From assembly GCF_900114035.1 (NCBI RefSeq), contig NZ_FORP01000004.1:186001-250000 (forward strand): a stretch of 64,000 nt of DNA, read 5' to 3'. The first letter of the stretch is position 1; the number at the start of each line of letters is the position of its first letter. The translations under genes were made by a program, and so were the position numbers. A model generated the notes under the pieces. It searched no databases, was not told the origin of the DNA, and saw nothing but the letters and a program-made list of their open reading frames with translations. The DNA is from Amycolatopsis sacchari (GTDB taxonomy: Bacteria > Actinomycetota > Actinomycetes > Mycobacteriales > Pseudonocardiaceae). Shown here in pieces: positions 1 through 7,220 of the stretch.

Positions 1-432
1 AGGGAGTTCTGGGCCGGGTACGCGATGGACGAGCCGCGGCAGCAGATGTTCCGCGACTCCGTGCTCCCGGTCGAGGACGCGGGCCTGCTCGATCTCGTAG
101 ACGTCCGGAGGGACGGTACGGAGATCATGCCCGGGGTCCGGCTGGTGCCCACACCCGGTCACACGCCGGGGCACGTCGCGGTGCGGCTGGACAGCGGCGG
201 CCGGACGGCGCTGATCACCGGTGACTGCGTGCACCACCCGGTCCAGGTACCGCACCCGGAGATCACCAGCTGCGTCGACATCGACCCGGATCTCGCCGTG
301 CGCACCCGCCGCGAGCTCTTCGAGTCGCTCGCGAGGAGCGACACCCTCGTGCTGGGCACCCACTTCCCACCACCGACCGCCGGACGGATCGCCGATCAGG
401 GTGGATCCCTGCGCTGGGTGCCGGTGAGTTAG
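1..432 (+). CDS. MBL-fold metallohydrolase, C-terminal part only
   Basis: The frame is open from base 1 and stops at TAG 430-432, so about 143 C-terminal residues are present and the 5' end lies outside the window. They carry the late motifs of a metallo-beta-lactamase-fold hydrolase: TPGHTPGH with a metal-ligand His, the Asp of LITGDCVHHP, and the His of LGTHFPPP. The HxHxDH motif must lie upstream. These enzymes use a di-metal centre to hydrolyse lactones, esters or thioesters in the cytoplasm; the substrate cannot be told from this part. The next + strand gene starts 107 bases later. Confidence 0.85.
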   Translation, partial: REFWAGYAMDEPRQQMFRDSVLPVEDAGLLDLVDVRRDGTEIMPGVRLVPTPGHTPGHVAVRLDSGGRTALITGDCVHHPVQVPHPEITSCVDIDPDLAVRTRRELFESLARSDTLVLGTHFPPPTAGRIADQGGSLRWVPVS

Positions 433-539
433 GTGTCCGTGAGCAAGGGGCTGCGTTCAATCACCGGCCGTACGAGCCGGAATTGTCGGATGCCGTTGGT
501 ACGGTGCGGCGCAAACGCGGGCGAGCGAGGGGAATACCG

Positions 540-1010
540 GTGGCAGAGGTGGCGCTGCGGTTGGTCGAGGATGCCGACCTGGACGCACTGTTCGACCAGA
601 GAGGTGATCCCGAGTCCATCCGGATGGCCGCTTTCACCACCAGCGACCCCGACCGTGAAGCGTTCGACGCTCACATGGCGGAGACACGCAATTCTCCTGA
701 CGTCACCCTTCGTGCCGTCACGTGTGACGGGCGCCTTGTCGGCAGCATCGCCAGCTTCGTCATGGAGGGGGACACAGAGATCACTTACTGGATCGACCGT
801 TCGGCCTGGGGGCGCGGCATCGCCAGCCGAGCACTGGCCCTCTTTCTCGACACGGTCGCGACCCGGCCCCTGTACGCCCGCGCCGCCAGCGACAACCACG
901 GCTCACTCAGGGTCTTGCGGAGAGCGGGTTTCACGGTCATCGGCACGGAGATCTCTTACGCGCCCGCCCGTGGCACCGAAATCGAAGAGACGATCCTGCG
1001 TCTCGTTTAG
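540..1010 (+). CDS. GNAT-family N-acetyltransferase
   Basis: This 156-residue protein has the GNAT fold of RimJ/RimL-type enzymes, which move an acetyl group from acetyl-CoA to an amine. The acetyl-CoA pyrophosphate loop is visible in YWIDRSAWGRGIASRAL (an R-G-x-A/G type loop), followed by the late motif ASDNHGSLRVLRRAGF, typical of the last helix and strand. I chose GTG 540 because GAGGGGAA lies just upstream at good spacing. An in-frame TTG at 483 would add 19 arginine-rich residues of little family likeness. The acceptor substrate is unknown. No partner gene is visible. Confidence 0.85.
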   Translation: MAEVALRLVEDADLDALFDQRGDPESIRMAAFTTSDPDREAFDAHMAETRNSPDVTLRAVTCDGRLVGSIASFVMEGDTEITYWIDRSAWGRGIASRALALFLDTVATRPLYARAASDNHGSLRVLRRAGFTVIGTEISYAPARGTEIEETILRLV

Positions 1011-1499
1011 GACGTCGCGGTGGGATGGGGTTGACGTGGGAGGACGTCCAGTCGGCGGGTGGCGATTGCTGTTCGTGGAAGCGGTATCGCCCCGGGCAGC
1101 CGCAATCGTCGCCGCCATCGGGATTTCCACAAGGCCGTCAAGATCTGGCGAAATATACCGCCGCCCTCCCACGCTGGCTCGCCCGCTTCGAGACGCAACG
1201 CCGTTACGGGGCACTTGGCGAATGTTCACCGGGATGGCAAGGCTTCTTCGTCACGGACGATCCGCAGGCTGCGGCACGCTGACCGCCTCGCCGCCGTCAT
1301 CCTCTGGTGTGCCAACAACGTCGGTCGCCGGACATACCGCAACCCGCGACCTTCCCTGCGAGCGTTACCGGGACGGGCGCCGGTCACTCCACTCGGTAAC
1401 CGAGGTGCGTAACTCCTGGCGCCGGTACAGCATCGACAGCGAGCACAGACTCGTCGAACGAGGTCAGCGCGAGTCCACGGTGGACGTTCGCACACTTGA
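1011..1499. other. 489-bp stretch without a supportable gene
   Basis: Several open frames cross this interval on both strands, but none has a ribosome binding site, a family-like sequence or consistent third-position GC. Base composition is somewhat more AT-rich than its neighbours (for example around 1150-1160). It could be the eroded remains of a gene, but I recognise nothing in it. Confidence 0.5.
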
Positions 1500-1952
1500 T
1501 CATGAAGTGCTGCGCGCGGGACCGGCTGAGCGCTTCGCCTGCCACTGTTCGACGGCGACCTGCACGGCCTGCTCGTCTTCGAGGGCGTGCGCGCCGGAGG
1601 CTCCGGCGGCGCCGAGGATCACATTGCCGTCGGTGACGAGGACGCCGCCGGCCCACGGGACGAAGTCGCCGTGGTACAGGTACTGGATGCTCTCGACGAT
1701 GCCGGCCGGAAGCTCGATCTGGCCCGACGGCTTCAGGGCGAGCAGCGCGCTGCGGGCCTTGGCGACGGCGATCCGGCTGGTCATGGGCATGCCGCCGTCG
1801 GCGCGGCGCAGGGTGATCACTTCGCCGGCCACGTCGAGCACGGCGACCGCGAGGGGTGGGAACCCCCGCTCGGCCGCGACGGTCAGCGCGGCGTCCACCA
1901 GCCAGTCGGCGTCGGCGAGCGTGAGGCCGGGGAGGCGAGGTGAGTCGATCAT
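1500..1952 (-). CDS. GlcG/HbpS-family (haem-degrading/DUF336 domain) protein
   Basis: About 150 residues cover one GlcG/HbpS domain: a long N-terminal helix (LADADWLVDAALTVAAERG), the strand PLAVAVLDVAGEVITLRRADG, then MTSRIAVAKARSALLALKPSG and PWAGGVLVTDGNVILGAAGASG. In HbpS of Streptomyces this fold binds haem and feeds a two-component system; other members are small accessory proteins in glycolate or diol operons. Here no such partner is adjacent. I place the start at ATG 1952, where the domain begins; an in-frame extension upstream to 2021 lacks family character. There is no clear ribosome binding site, so leaderless translation is possible. Confidence 0.8.
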   Translation of the reverse strand: MIDSPRLPGLTLADADWLVDAALTVAAERGFPPLAVAVLDVAGEVITLRRADGGMPMTSRIAVAKARSALLALKPSGQIELPAGIVESIQYLYHGDFVPWAGGVLVTDGNVILGAAGASGAHALEDEQAVQVAVEQWQAKRSAGPARSTS

Positions 1953-2388
1953 GGAAAGGAGCTTAGCGTCGGGAATCGCTGGGTGGGTGGGAATAAACCG
2001 GCGGTCCTGGCGGGCCGCCACGCGCGACGGTGCCAGCCGCCGGGTGGGGGCGAAAGGCTCAGCGGTCCACGTTCAGCCGGTGCGCGGAAGTGATAGGCCC
2101 GACGGGCGTGAAGGCGCTGGGCCCGGGCCCAGCCAGCGCCGCGCGGGAGCGCCGATCGCGAGCCATCGGCGAGCGGCAGCGCTGAGCCCCAGGCCGCCGC
2201 CAGCGGTCACGGGCCGGACCTGGGCAAGCAAGCCCCCAGTGGCGAGCGGAAACGCCAGCCAGCGGCGGGTGACAAGGAGCCCGGCCGCGGGCACGGCCGC
2301 CAACTGGTGCAGAGGACCGCAGTGGTCGTCCACCGGCGGAGGCCCGGCGCAGCCGCGAGCCTCATGCGAGAGCGCCGAACGCCGGCCG
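1953..2388. other. 436-bp stretch without a supportable gene
   Basis: GC-rich intergenic DNA with many short repeats of CCAGC and GCGAGC type. Open frames on both strands here give only Arg/Ala/Gly-rich low-complexity translations with no start signal. It may hold the promoter of the GlcG-like gene and the terminator of the proline-rich gene, but I cannot point to either. Confidence 0.5.
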
Positions 2389-2841
2389 TCAGCGGGTGCT
2401 GCGGAAGATGCGCCGCCACCAAGGGGACGTCGGCGCAGGCGAGACCAGGTCGGGCGGAACCGGCCCGGGTGGAACCGACGGAGGCGAGACCGGCCCCGAC
2501 GAAACCGGCCCGGGTGGAACCGGCCCGGGTGGAACCGACCCAGACGAGAGCGGCTCAGGCGGAACCGGTCCAGACGAGACCGATCCGGACGGAACCGAAG
2601 CGGGCGGGGTAGGCCCAGGCGGAACCGACGCAGGCGGAACCGACGTCGGCGGAACCGGCGCGGCCGCCTGATCGGGTGACACAGGGCGCGGCCCCGAGGC
2701 GGCCATCGGTGGCGGCGTCTCGTCGTGGATGAACTGGCCGCCGTAGCCGGGCTGGGCCACGGGCGGCGGGGTGTCGTCGTGGATGAACTGGCCGCCCTGG
2801 TCTGCGCCGGGGTGCTCGCGGGGACCGGAAGCCTCTGTCAC
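2389..2841 (-). CDS. Proline-rich repeat protein with duplicated GGQFIHD motif
   Basis: This 150-residue hypothetical protein opens with two copies of a GGQFIHD(D/E)TPPP motif (about residues 16-44). A low-complexity tract of about 80 residues built from PVPP, SVPP and SGPV steps follows, and the end is a basic aromatic tail WWRRIFRSTR. There is no signal peptide or membrane segment. The GTG start at 2841 has AGGTGG six bases upstream. It is divergent from a DUF6338 membrane protein across 75 bp, so the two may be co-regulated. Codon-level repetition makes the DNA itself a degenerate tandem repeat. I do not recognise a family; the disordered body and the repeated motif suggest a scaffold or adaptor, which is inference. 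Confidence 0.65.
   Translation of the reverse strand: MTEASGPREHPGADQGGQFIHDDTPPPVAQPGYGGQFIHDETPPPMAASGPRPVSPDQAAAPVPPTSVPPASVPPGPTPPASVPSGSVSSGPVPPEPLSSGSVPPGPVPPGPVSSGPVSPPSVPPGPVPPDLVSPAPTSPWWRRIFRSTR
2434..2670. repeat. Degenerate tandem repeat encoding the Pro-rich tract
   Basis: The + strand shows repeated GGAACCGGCCCGGGT- and GACCGG-type units of roughly 15-21 bp. They read as PVPP/SGPV steps in the minus-strand protein. The repeat length is a multiple of three in most steps, as expected if the protein frame is selected. Confidence 0.7.
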
Positions 2842-2916
2842 AATTCGCCACCTGAAGTCGCGGTCTACGGCGTCGTCGAGGATACGGCTGCCGCCACGGT
2901 TCCGGAAGGTGAGCGC

Positions 2917-3558
2917 GTGCCCACGACCCTCGTCGGCCTGGTGCTGTTCCTCGTGCTGCTCGTCCCGGGGTTCGCCTACACCCTGCGCCGCGAACGGCTC
3001 GCGTCGGCACGCGCGGTTTCGACGTTCCGCGAGACCGTCGAGCTCGCGTTCGTCAGCGTCGTCGCCGATGCGGTCGTGTTGCTGCTGTTCACGCTCGTGC
3101 GGGCGATCGTCCCCTCGTGGACCCCCGACGTGCGCCAGTTGCTGCGCGAGCCGGGCCGCTACGCCATCGACAACCTGACCTCAGTAACCCTGTGGGCCCT
3201 CGGTCTCCTCGCCGTCGCGGCCGGGCTCGCCGCCGGTGCCGCGAGTCTGCGCCGTCGCCGGGAACACGCCGCCCGCGTTTCGGCGTGGACGATGCTGTTC
3301 ACCGAACACCCTGGCGCACGCATCCACGTCGGCTGCCGGCTCGACGACGGGAGCTACGTCGCGGGCCGCTTGCGCACGTACAGCCGCTCCGGCGATGACG
3401 TCCCCGACCGCGACCTGACGCTCACCGGCCCGATCTCCTACCGCGCGCCGGGCGAAACGACCACCACCGTCCTGCCCGACGTCGGGGCCGCCGCGGTCAG
3501 CGCCCGCAACCTCACCCTCCTCACCGTCACCTACGAGGTACCGGTTACGGAATCCTGA
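2917..3558 (+). CDS. DUF6338-family membrane protein
   Basis: A 213-residue protein with an N-terminal membrane segment (TLVGLVLFLVLLVPGFAYTL, about residues 3-22), two further hydrophobic segments near 45-65 and 95-115, and a soluble C-terminal domain of about 90 residues with strands such as ARIHVGCRLDDGSYVAGRL. This layout matches DUF6338 proteins of actinobacteria, whose function is unknown. GTG 2917 is preferred over earlier in-frame starts because GGAAGGTGAG precedes it and the membrane segment follows directly. It is divergent from the proline-rich protein gene. Confidence 0.8.
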   Translation: MPTTLVGLVLFLVLLVPGFAYTLRRERLASARAVSTFRETVELAFVSVVADAVVLLLFTLVRAIVPSWTPDVRQLLREPGRYAIDNLTSVTLWALGLLAVAAGLAAGAASLRRRREHAARVSAWTMLFTEHPGARIHVGCRLDDGSYVAGRLRTYSRSGDDVPDRDLTLTGPISYRAPGETTTTVLPDVGAAAVSARNLTLLTVTYEVPVTES

Positions 3559-3611
3559 CGGCACGGCCCGAAAACCCGTCCGCGGCACCGGACCGCACTA
3601 CGGTTCCCCCG

Positions 3612-4934
3612 GTGATCGAACGTCTCCAGGGCGTCCGGCGCGACCTGCTCGCCGGAGGCCTCGTCGTGGTGCTGGTGGTACTCGCCGTCGCCGGATGTCT
3701 GTGGTGGAACCCGGGCAGGCAACTCGGCCCACGTGCCTTCGCCGGAGCGGGGCCCCGGTTCGGCGAGTGGCCGATCCTGGGCACATTCCTGCCGCACGCG
3801 GGACCCGCCACCGCCACGACCGTCCTCATCGGACTCGCGGTCGTCCTCTACGGACCACGGCTGGCCGCACACCTGCCCTGGCGGTACGCGCTCGCCTCCG
3901 CTTACGCGGCCGCCGTCGCCTGGACGTGCTCACTCGCCCTGATCGACGGCTGGCAGCTGGGCATCGCCGGGCGCCTGACCACCAGCGCCGAGTACCTGAC
4001 CGAAGTCCCCGGCATCACCGACATCGGCAGGATGCTGCGCACCTTCAGCAGCCGCATCCTGGACTTCCAGCCGGACTCCTGGACGACGCACGTCTCCGGC
4101 CACCCTCCCGCCGCGACGCTCGTCTTCGTTTGGCTGGACCGGATCGGGCTCGGCGGCGGGGCGGCGGCGGGCATCGTGTGCATCCTGGCCGGGGCGTTGA
4201 CCGCGATCGCCGTGCCCGTGACGATCTCCGCGCTCGGCCGGCGCGACCTCGCTCGCGCGGCGCTGCCGTTCCTCGTGCTGTTCCCCGGAGCGGTCTGGGT
4301 CGGGGTGTCGGCGGACGGCCTGTTCGCCGGGGTCACCGCGACCGGCATCGCGCTGCTCGCGCTCGGCGCCACCGGGCGGCTCGCGTGGGCCGCCGCCGCG
4401 GGAGTGGTGCTGGGCTTCGGGATCTTCCTGTCGTACGGGCTCGTGCTGATGGGCGCGATCGCGCTCGCCGTCGTGGTGCACACCCGCCGCTGGGCCGCGC
4501 TGGCGCTGGCACTGGCCGGGGCGGCCGTCGTTGTGGGGGTGTTCGCGGCGGCGGGGTTCTGGTGGCTCGACGGCTACCACCTCGTCGTCGAGCGCTACCA
4601 CCAGGGAATCGCGGACCTGCGCCCCTACTCCTACTGGGTGTGGGCCGATCTGGCGTGCCTGGCGCTGGCGACCGGCCCCGTGCTCGGACCCGGTCTGCGG
4701 CGCGCGGCGTGGCGCACCGGGCTCGGCGCGGTGGTCGCGGGAGCCGTGGTGGCGGTGGCCGCGTCCGACCTTTCCGGACTGTCCAAAGCGGAGGTCGAGC
4801 GCATCTGGCTGCCGTTCGCCGTGTGGCTGGTGGCCGCGGCCGCGTTCCTGCCCCAGCGTTCCCACCGCTGGTGGCTCGCCGCGCAGGCGGCCACGGCGCT
4901 GGCCGTCAACAGCCTCGTCGTGACGAACTGGTGA
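3612..4934 (+). CDS. Polytopic membrane protein, GT-C glycosyltransferase-like
   Basis: This 440-residue protein has about ten or eleven membrane helices, a first large extracytoplasmic loop with GITDIGRMLRTF and SGHPPAATLVFVWL, and a C-terminal NSLVVTNW. Actinobacterial proteins of this shape belong to the GT-C superfamily or its relatives, which use polyprenyl-phosphate sugars outside the membrane, but the acidic catalytic pair is not obvious here, so the activity is uncertain. The GTG start follows the DUF6338 gene by 53 bases. The 3' end overlaps the convergent membrane gene at 4906 by 29 bp. Confidence 0.65.
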   Translation: MIERLQGVRRDLLAGGLVVVLVVLAVAGCLWWNPGRQLGPRAFAGAGPRFGEWPILGTFLPHAGPATATTVLIGLAVVLYGPRLAAHLPWRYALASAYAAAVAWTCSLALIDGWQLGIAGRLTTSAEYLTEVPGITDIGRMLRTFSSRILDFQPDSWTTHVSGHPPAATLVFVWLDRIGLGGGAAAGIVCILAGALTAIAVPVTISALGRRDLARAALPFLVLFPGAVWVGVSADGLFAGVTATGIALLALGATGRLAWAAAAGVVLGFGIFLSYGLVLMGAIALAVVVHTRRWAALALALAGAAVVVGVFAAAGFWWLDGYHLVVERYHQGIADLRPYSYWVWADLACLALATGPVLGPGLRRAAWRTGLGAVVAGAVVAVAASDLSGLSKAEVERIWLPFAVWLVAAAAFLPQRSHRWWLAAQAATALAVNSLVVTNW

Positions 4935-5316
4935 GCAGCCTGACCAGGTAGGACAGCCCCGACACAGCGAACATCGCGGCGACGAGCCAGAGCCAGCGCC
5001 CGAGGTAGGGCTGCTGGCTCAGCGACGTCGCGGCGAGGTGCGTGGCGCCGCCCTGCCGGATGATGCCCGGCAGGAACAGCAGGAACGTCAGGCCCGCGCC
5101 CAGCAGCGGCAGCCGGACGTGGTTGACCACGCGAACGGGCAGGCGGGTCAGCGCCCGGTCCGCCAGTGCGCCGAGCGGGAACAGCACCAGGTCGTGGACG
5201 ACCGCCGCCCCGGCGAACCACAGCAGCACGGTCAGCCCCACCGGATCGCCCCACAGGAACGAGGCGGCGTAACCGGCGAGGGCGAAACAGGCCAGCAGCA
5301 AGGGAGTCCGCTTCAT
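4906..5316 (-). CDS. Four-helix membrane protein coupled to molybdopterin oxidoreductase
   Basis: A 136-residue protein with four predicted membrane helices (about 5-25, 30-55, 75-95, 110-130). Its ATG at 5316 overlaps the TGA of the upstream oxidoreductase gene (TGATG), so the two are probably translated together. I do not recognise the family. Position and topology suggest a membrane partner or electron-transfer subunit for the oxidoreductase, but no haem-ligand His pair is obvious. An in-frame start at 5349 would lie inside the upstream gene and is less likely. Confidence 0.7.
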   Translation of the reverse strand: MKRTPLLLACFALAGYAASFLWGDPVGLTVLLWFAGAAVVHDLVLFPLGALADRALTRLPVRVVNHVRLPLLGAGLTFLLFLPGIIRQGGATHLAATSLSQQPYLGRWLWLVAAMFAVSGLSYLVRLLTSSSRRGC

Positions 5317-6506
5317 CAGGCGCTCCGGAAGTCGAGTGCGCGAACCCATTTCGTGCAGTGCACCCCCGGCAGGGCGGGCACGATGATCCGCGCCGGGAAG
5401 CCGTGGTCGAGGCTGAGGTCGGCGCCGTTGACGCGCAACGCCAGCAGCGCGTCGGGATCGGTCGTCTGCCCGTGGTTCAGCGTCGCCTGGGCGAAAGGTC
5501 CCTGTTCCAGCGAGGAGACGAACGCGGACGCGGGTTCCGGCACGCCCGCCAGCGCCGCGAGGTCACGCAGCCGGACGCCGGTCCAGGTCTGGACGGTCGA
5601 CCAGCCTTCCACGCAGGCGATCGGCAGCCGGGCCATGTGCTGCGGGAGGGCCAGCAGCTCGTCTCGAGTGAAGGTGCGCCCGGTGACGCCGGTGACCGTC
5701 AGCCGCCAGTCCTCGCGGACCACGACGCCCGCCGCCGCAGCTGTCTTGTTGATCGGGTACCGGTTCGCCCCCTCCCCCGGTTCGGTGCCACGCGGCAGCA
5801 GGAACGCCAGGTCCCGCAGCGGGCCGCCGACCGTCTGCCCCGCGGTGAGCAGCCCGACGAGCAGCGCGCCGCCGCCGACTGTGCCCAGCAGCCCGCGCCT
5901 GCTCATCGTCAGCGGGGCGGGCTCCTTCGCGCGCGGGATGGCCGGTGCGCGACGACGCAGCGAGCGGATCATCGTGGGCAGTTTGAGCGCGACGTGCGTG
6001 ACGAAGGAGGCGATGAACACCCACGCGCCGAAGTAGTGCCCGGTGTAGAAGCTGAACCCGAAGACGTAGTCGTACTGGATGTTCAGCACGCCCGTGACGA
6101 TCTCGAACAGGACGCTGCCGACGAGCAGCAGCAACGACAGCCGTTCGAGCGCGTGCGCCACCGAACGGACCGGCGGCCAGGCGAACAGCTTCGGGATGAC
6201 CGACCACAGCTTCGCCAGCACGACCGGGACCAGCACCAGCCCGAGGCCCACGTGCAGGCCCTGCGTCAGCCGGAACAGCCAGGACGGCCGGGTCGGCCAG
6301 TCGAACAACGGCAGGTGCAGCCAGCCGACGTCAGCGGGGAGGTGCTGCCCCGGCCCGTACGCGACGAAATCGAGCAAGCCGGTCAGGACGACCAGCGGCA
6401 GGCAGGCGAGCAGGACCGCGCCGAACACCGAGGTGAGCCACGGGCCGCGCAGCGGACTGCGGAACCGGAACAGGTTCTTCACGCGGCCGATGCTAGGGAC
6501 GGCCAC
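5316..6506 (-). CDS. Molybdopterin-dependent oxidoreductase with N-terminal cytochrome b-like membrane domain
   Basis: About 396 residues in two parts. The first ~190 contain four or five membrane helices with histidines in TQGLHVGLGL and SFVTHVALKL that could ligate haem, as in cytochrome b561-type domains. The C-terminal half is a sulfite-oxidase/YedY-type Mo-pterin domain. It begins after a twin-arginine-like MSRRGLLGTVGGG and carries the molybdenum-ligand Cys in LPIACVEGWSTVQTW and a late LPGVHCTKWV. Such enzymes reduce or oxidise sulfoxide- or sulfite-like substrates outside the membrane. The start is uncertain: GTG 6506, GTG 6482 and TTG 6566 are in frame without a strong ribosome binding site; I prefer 6506. 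Confidence 0.82.
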   Translation of the reverse strand: MAVPSIGRVKNLFRFRSPLRGPWLTSVFGAVLLACLPLVVLTGLLDFVAYGPGQHLPADVGWLHLPLFDWPTRPSWLFRLTQGLHVGLGLVLVPVVLAKLWSVIPKLFAWPPVRSVAHALERLSLLLLVGSVLFEIVTGVLNIQYDYVFGFSFYTGHYFGAWVFIASFVTHVALKLPTMIRSLRRRAPAIPRAKEPAPLTMSRRGLLGTVGGGALLVGLLTAGQTVGGPLRDLAFLLPRGTEPGEGANRYPINKTAAAAGVVVREDWRLTVTGVTGRTFTRDELLALPQHMARLPIACVEGWSTVQTWTGVRLRDLAALAGVPEPASAFVSSLEQGPFAQATLNHGQTTDPDALLALRVNGADLSLDHGFPARIIVPALPGVHCTKWVRALDFRSA

Positions 6507-6642
6507 GCCACGGGGGCAGCGATCGTGGGCGGCGGTGAGGAACTCGTAAGACCTGGTGATCCACAAAGGACTCCCGGGACGGGAGGTTTACCGGCCGTGG
6601 TCCGCGGGAAGGCGCAACCACCGGCTGGAAGGAGTGAGCACG

Positions 6643-6771
6643 ATGGTTCAGCCAGTACCACCGGGCCCGGATCCGGTGCCGAGGCCCGTCCCGGACCCCG
6701 GGCCGCCGCCTCCGGACCCGATCCCGCCCGGCCCGCCGATCCCGCCGGAACCGGACCCGCCCACCGCCTAG
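6643..6771 (+). CDS. 42-residue proline-rich peptide
   Basis: A very small gene with a good GGAAGGAG eight bases before ATG 6643. The product is nearly all Pro, Asp, Gly and Pro-Val/Pro-Ile steps, ending PEPDPPTA, with no signal peptide. It lies between the divergent molybdenum oxidoreductase gene and a convergent HxlR gene, with stop codons directly abutting (6769-6771 and 6772-6774). The family is unknown. The clean ribosome binding site is the main support; composition alone would not be enough. Confidence 0.5.
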   Translation: MVQPVPPGPDPVPRPVPDPGPPPPDPIPPGPPIPPEPDPPTA

Positions 6772-7143
6772 CTACGCGTGGCCCGGGGTTCGGCGGGCGC
6801 GGTCCTCCTCGCTCCAGCGCACCAGCGGCTGCAGCGCGCTCATCAGGCTCCGGGCCCGCTCGGTCGGGTGGTACGTCACGAGCACCGGCGTGGTGGGCAC
6901 GACGACGCGCTCGATCAGCTCCTCGGCCTCCAGCTCCCGCAGGCGCTGGGCGAGCAGCCGGTCGGAGATGCCGGCCACCATCGCGCGGTACTCCACGAAC
7001 CGCTGCGCGCCTCGCACGCCCGCCAGCAGGATCCCGCCCGTCCACTTCCGGCCGACCAGCTCCACCGCGTCCTGGAAGCCCCGGCACCGCTCGTCGTCGA
7101 TGTGCTCGAACGCCGGGACCAGGGCCCTGTTCGCTCCGCTCAT
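6772..7143 (-). CDS. HxlR-family winged-helix transcriptional regulator
   Basis: A 123-residue DNA-binding protein of the HxlR family, with the hallmark CRGFQDAVELVGRKWTGGIL and a winged helix through FVEYRAMVAGISDRLLAQRLRELEAEELIER. The early Cys (in ERCRGF) matches the redox-sensing Cys of several HxlR regulators such as YodB and HypR. It is divergent from the LLM-FAD oxidoreductase operon, and an inverted repeat lies between the two starts, so it probably represses that operon and itself. Length and start (ATG 7143) are normal for the family. Confidence 0.92.
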   Translation of the reverse strand: MSGANRALVPAFEHIDDERCRGFQDAVELVGRKWTGGILLAGVRGAQRFVEYRAMVAGISDRLLAQRLRELEAEELIERVVVPTTPVLVTYHPTERARSLMSALQPLVRWSEEDRARRTPGHA

Positions 7144-7154
7144 GCTCCCAGTGT

Positions 7155-7171
7155 ACTTACAAAAGGTAAGT
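7155..7171. promoter_or_regulatory. Probable HxlR operator
   Basis: ACTTAC-AAAAG-GTAAGT is a perfect 6-bp inverted repeat with a 5-bp spacer. It sits 12 bases before the HxlR start and 50 before the LLM-FAD start. Arms ending in TAC/GTA are common for HxlR operators. Confidence 0.65.
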
Positions 7172-7220
7172 CGCTCACCAGGTGTTTGCCGCTGGGCGGG
7201 CCGATGGGAATCCTGGAGCC

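Noticed and set aside
1011..1499. Transposase remnant
   Set aside because: A few basic and Trp-rich stretches looked suggestive, but no DDE or HTH motif, terminal repeats or target duplication could be found.
2396..2671. A glycine/threonine-rich + strand ORF opposite the proline-rich protein
   Set aside because: The minus strand has a proper start with AGGTGG and non-repeat ends; the + frame is only the repeat read backwards.
433..2679. A 748-codon + strand frame
   Set aside because: It crosses the GNAT and GlcG-like genes in the wrong frame or strand and ends in Arg-rich repeat; it has no family likeness.
7155..7171. SOS box for the LexA-type gene
   Set aside because: The repeat is ACTTAC/GTAAGT, not GAAC/GTTC, and it lies 2.7 kb upstream next to the HxlR gene.
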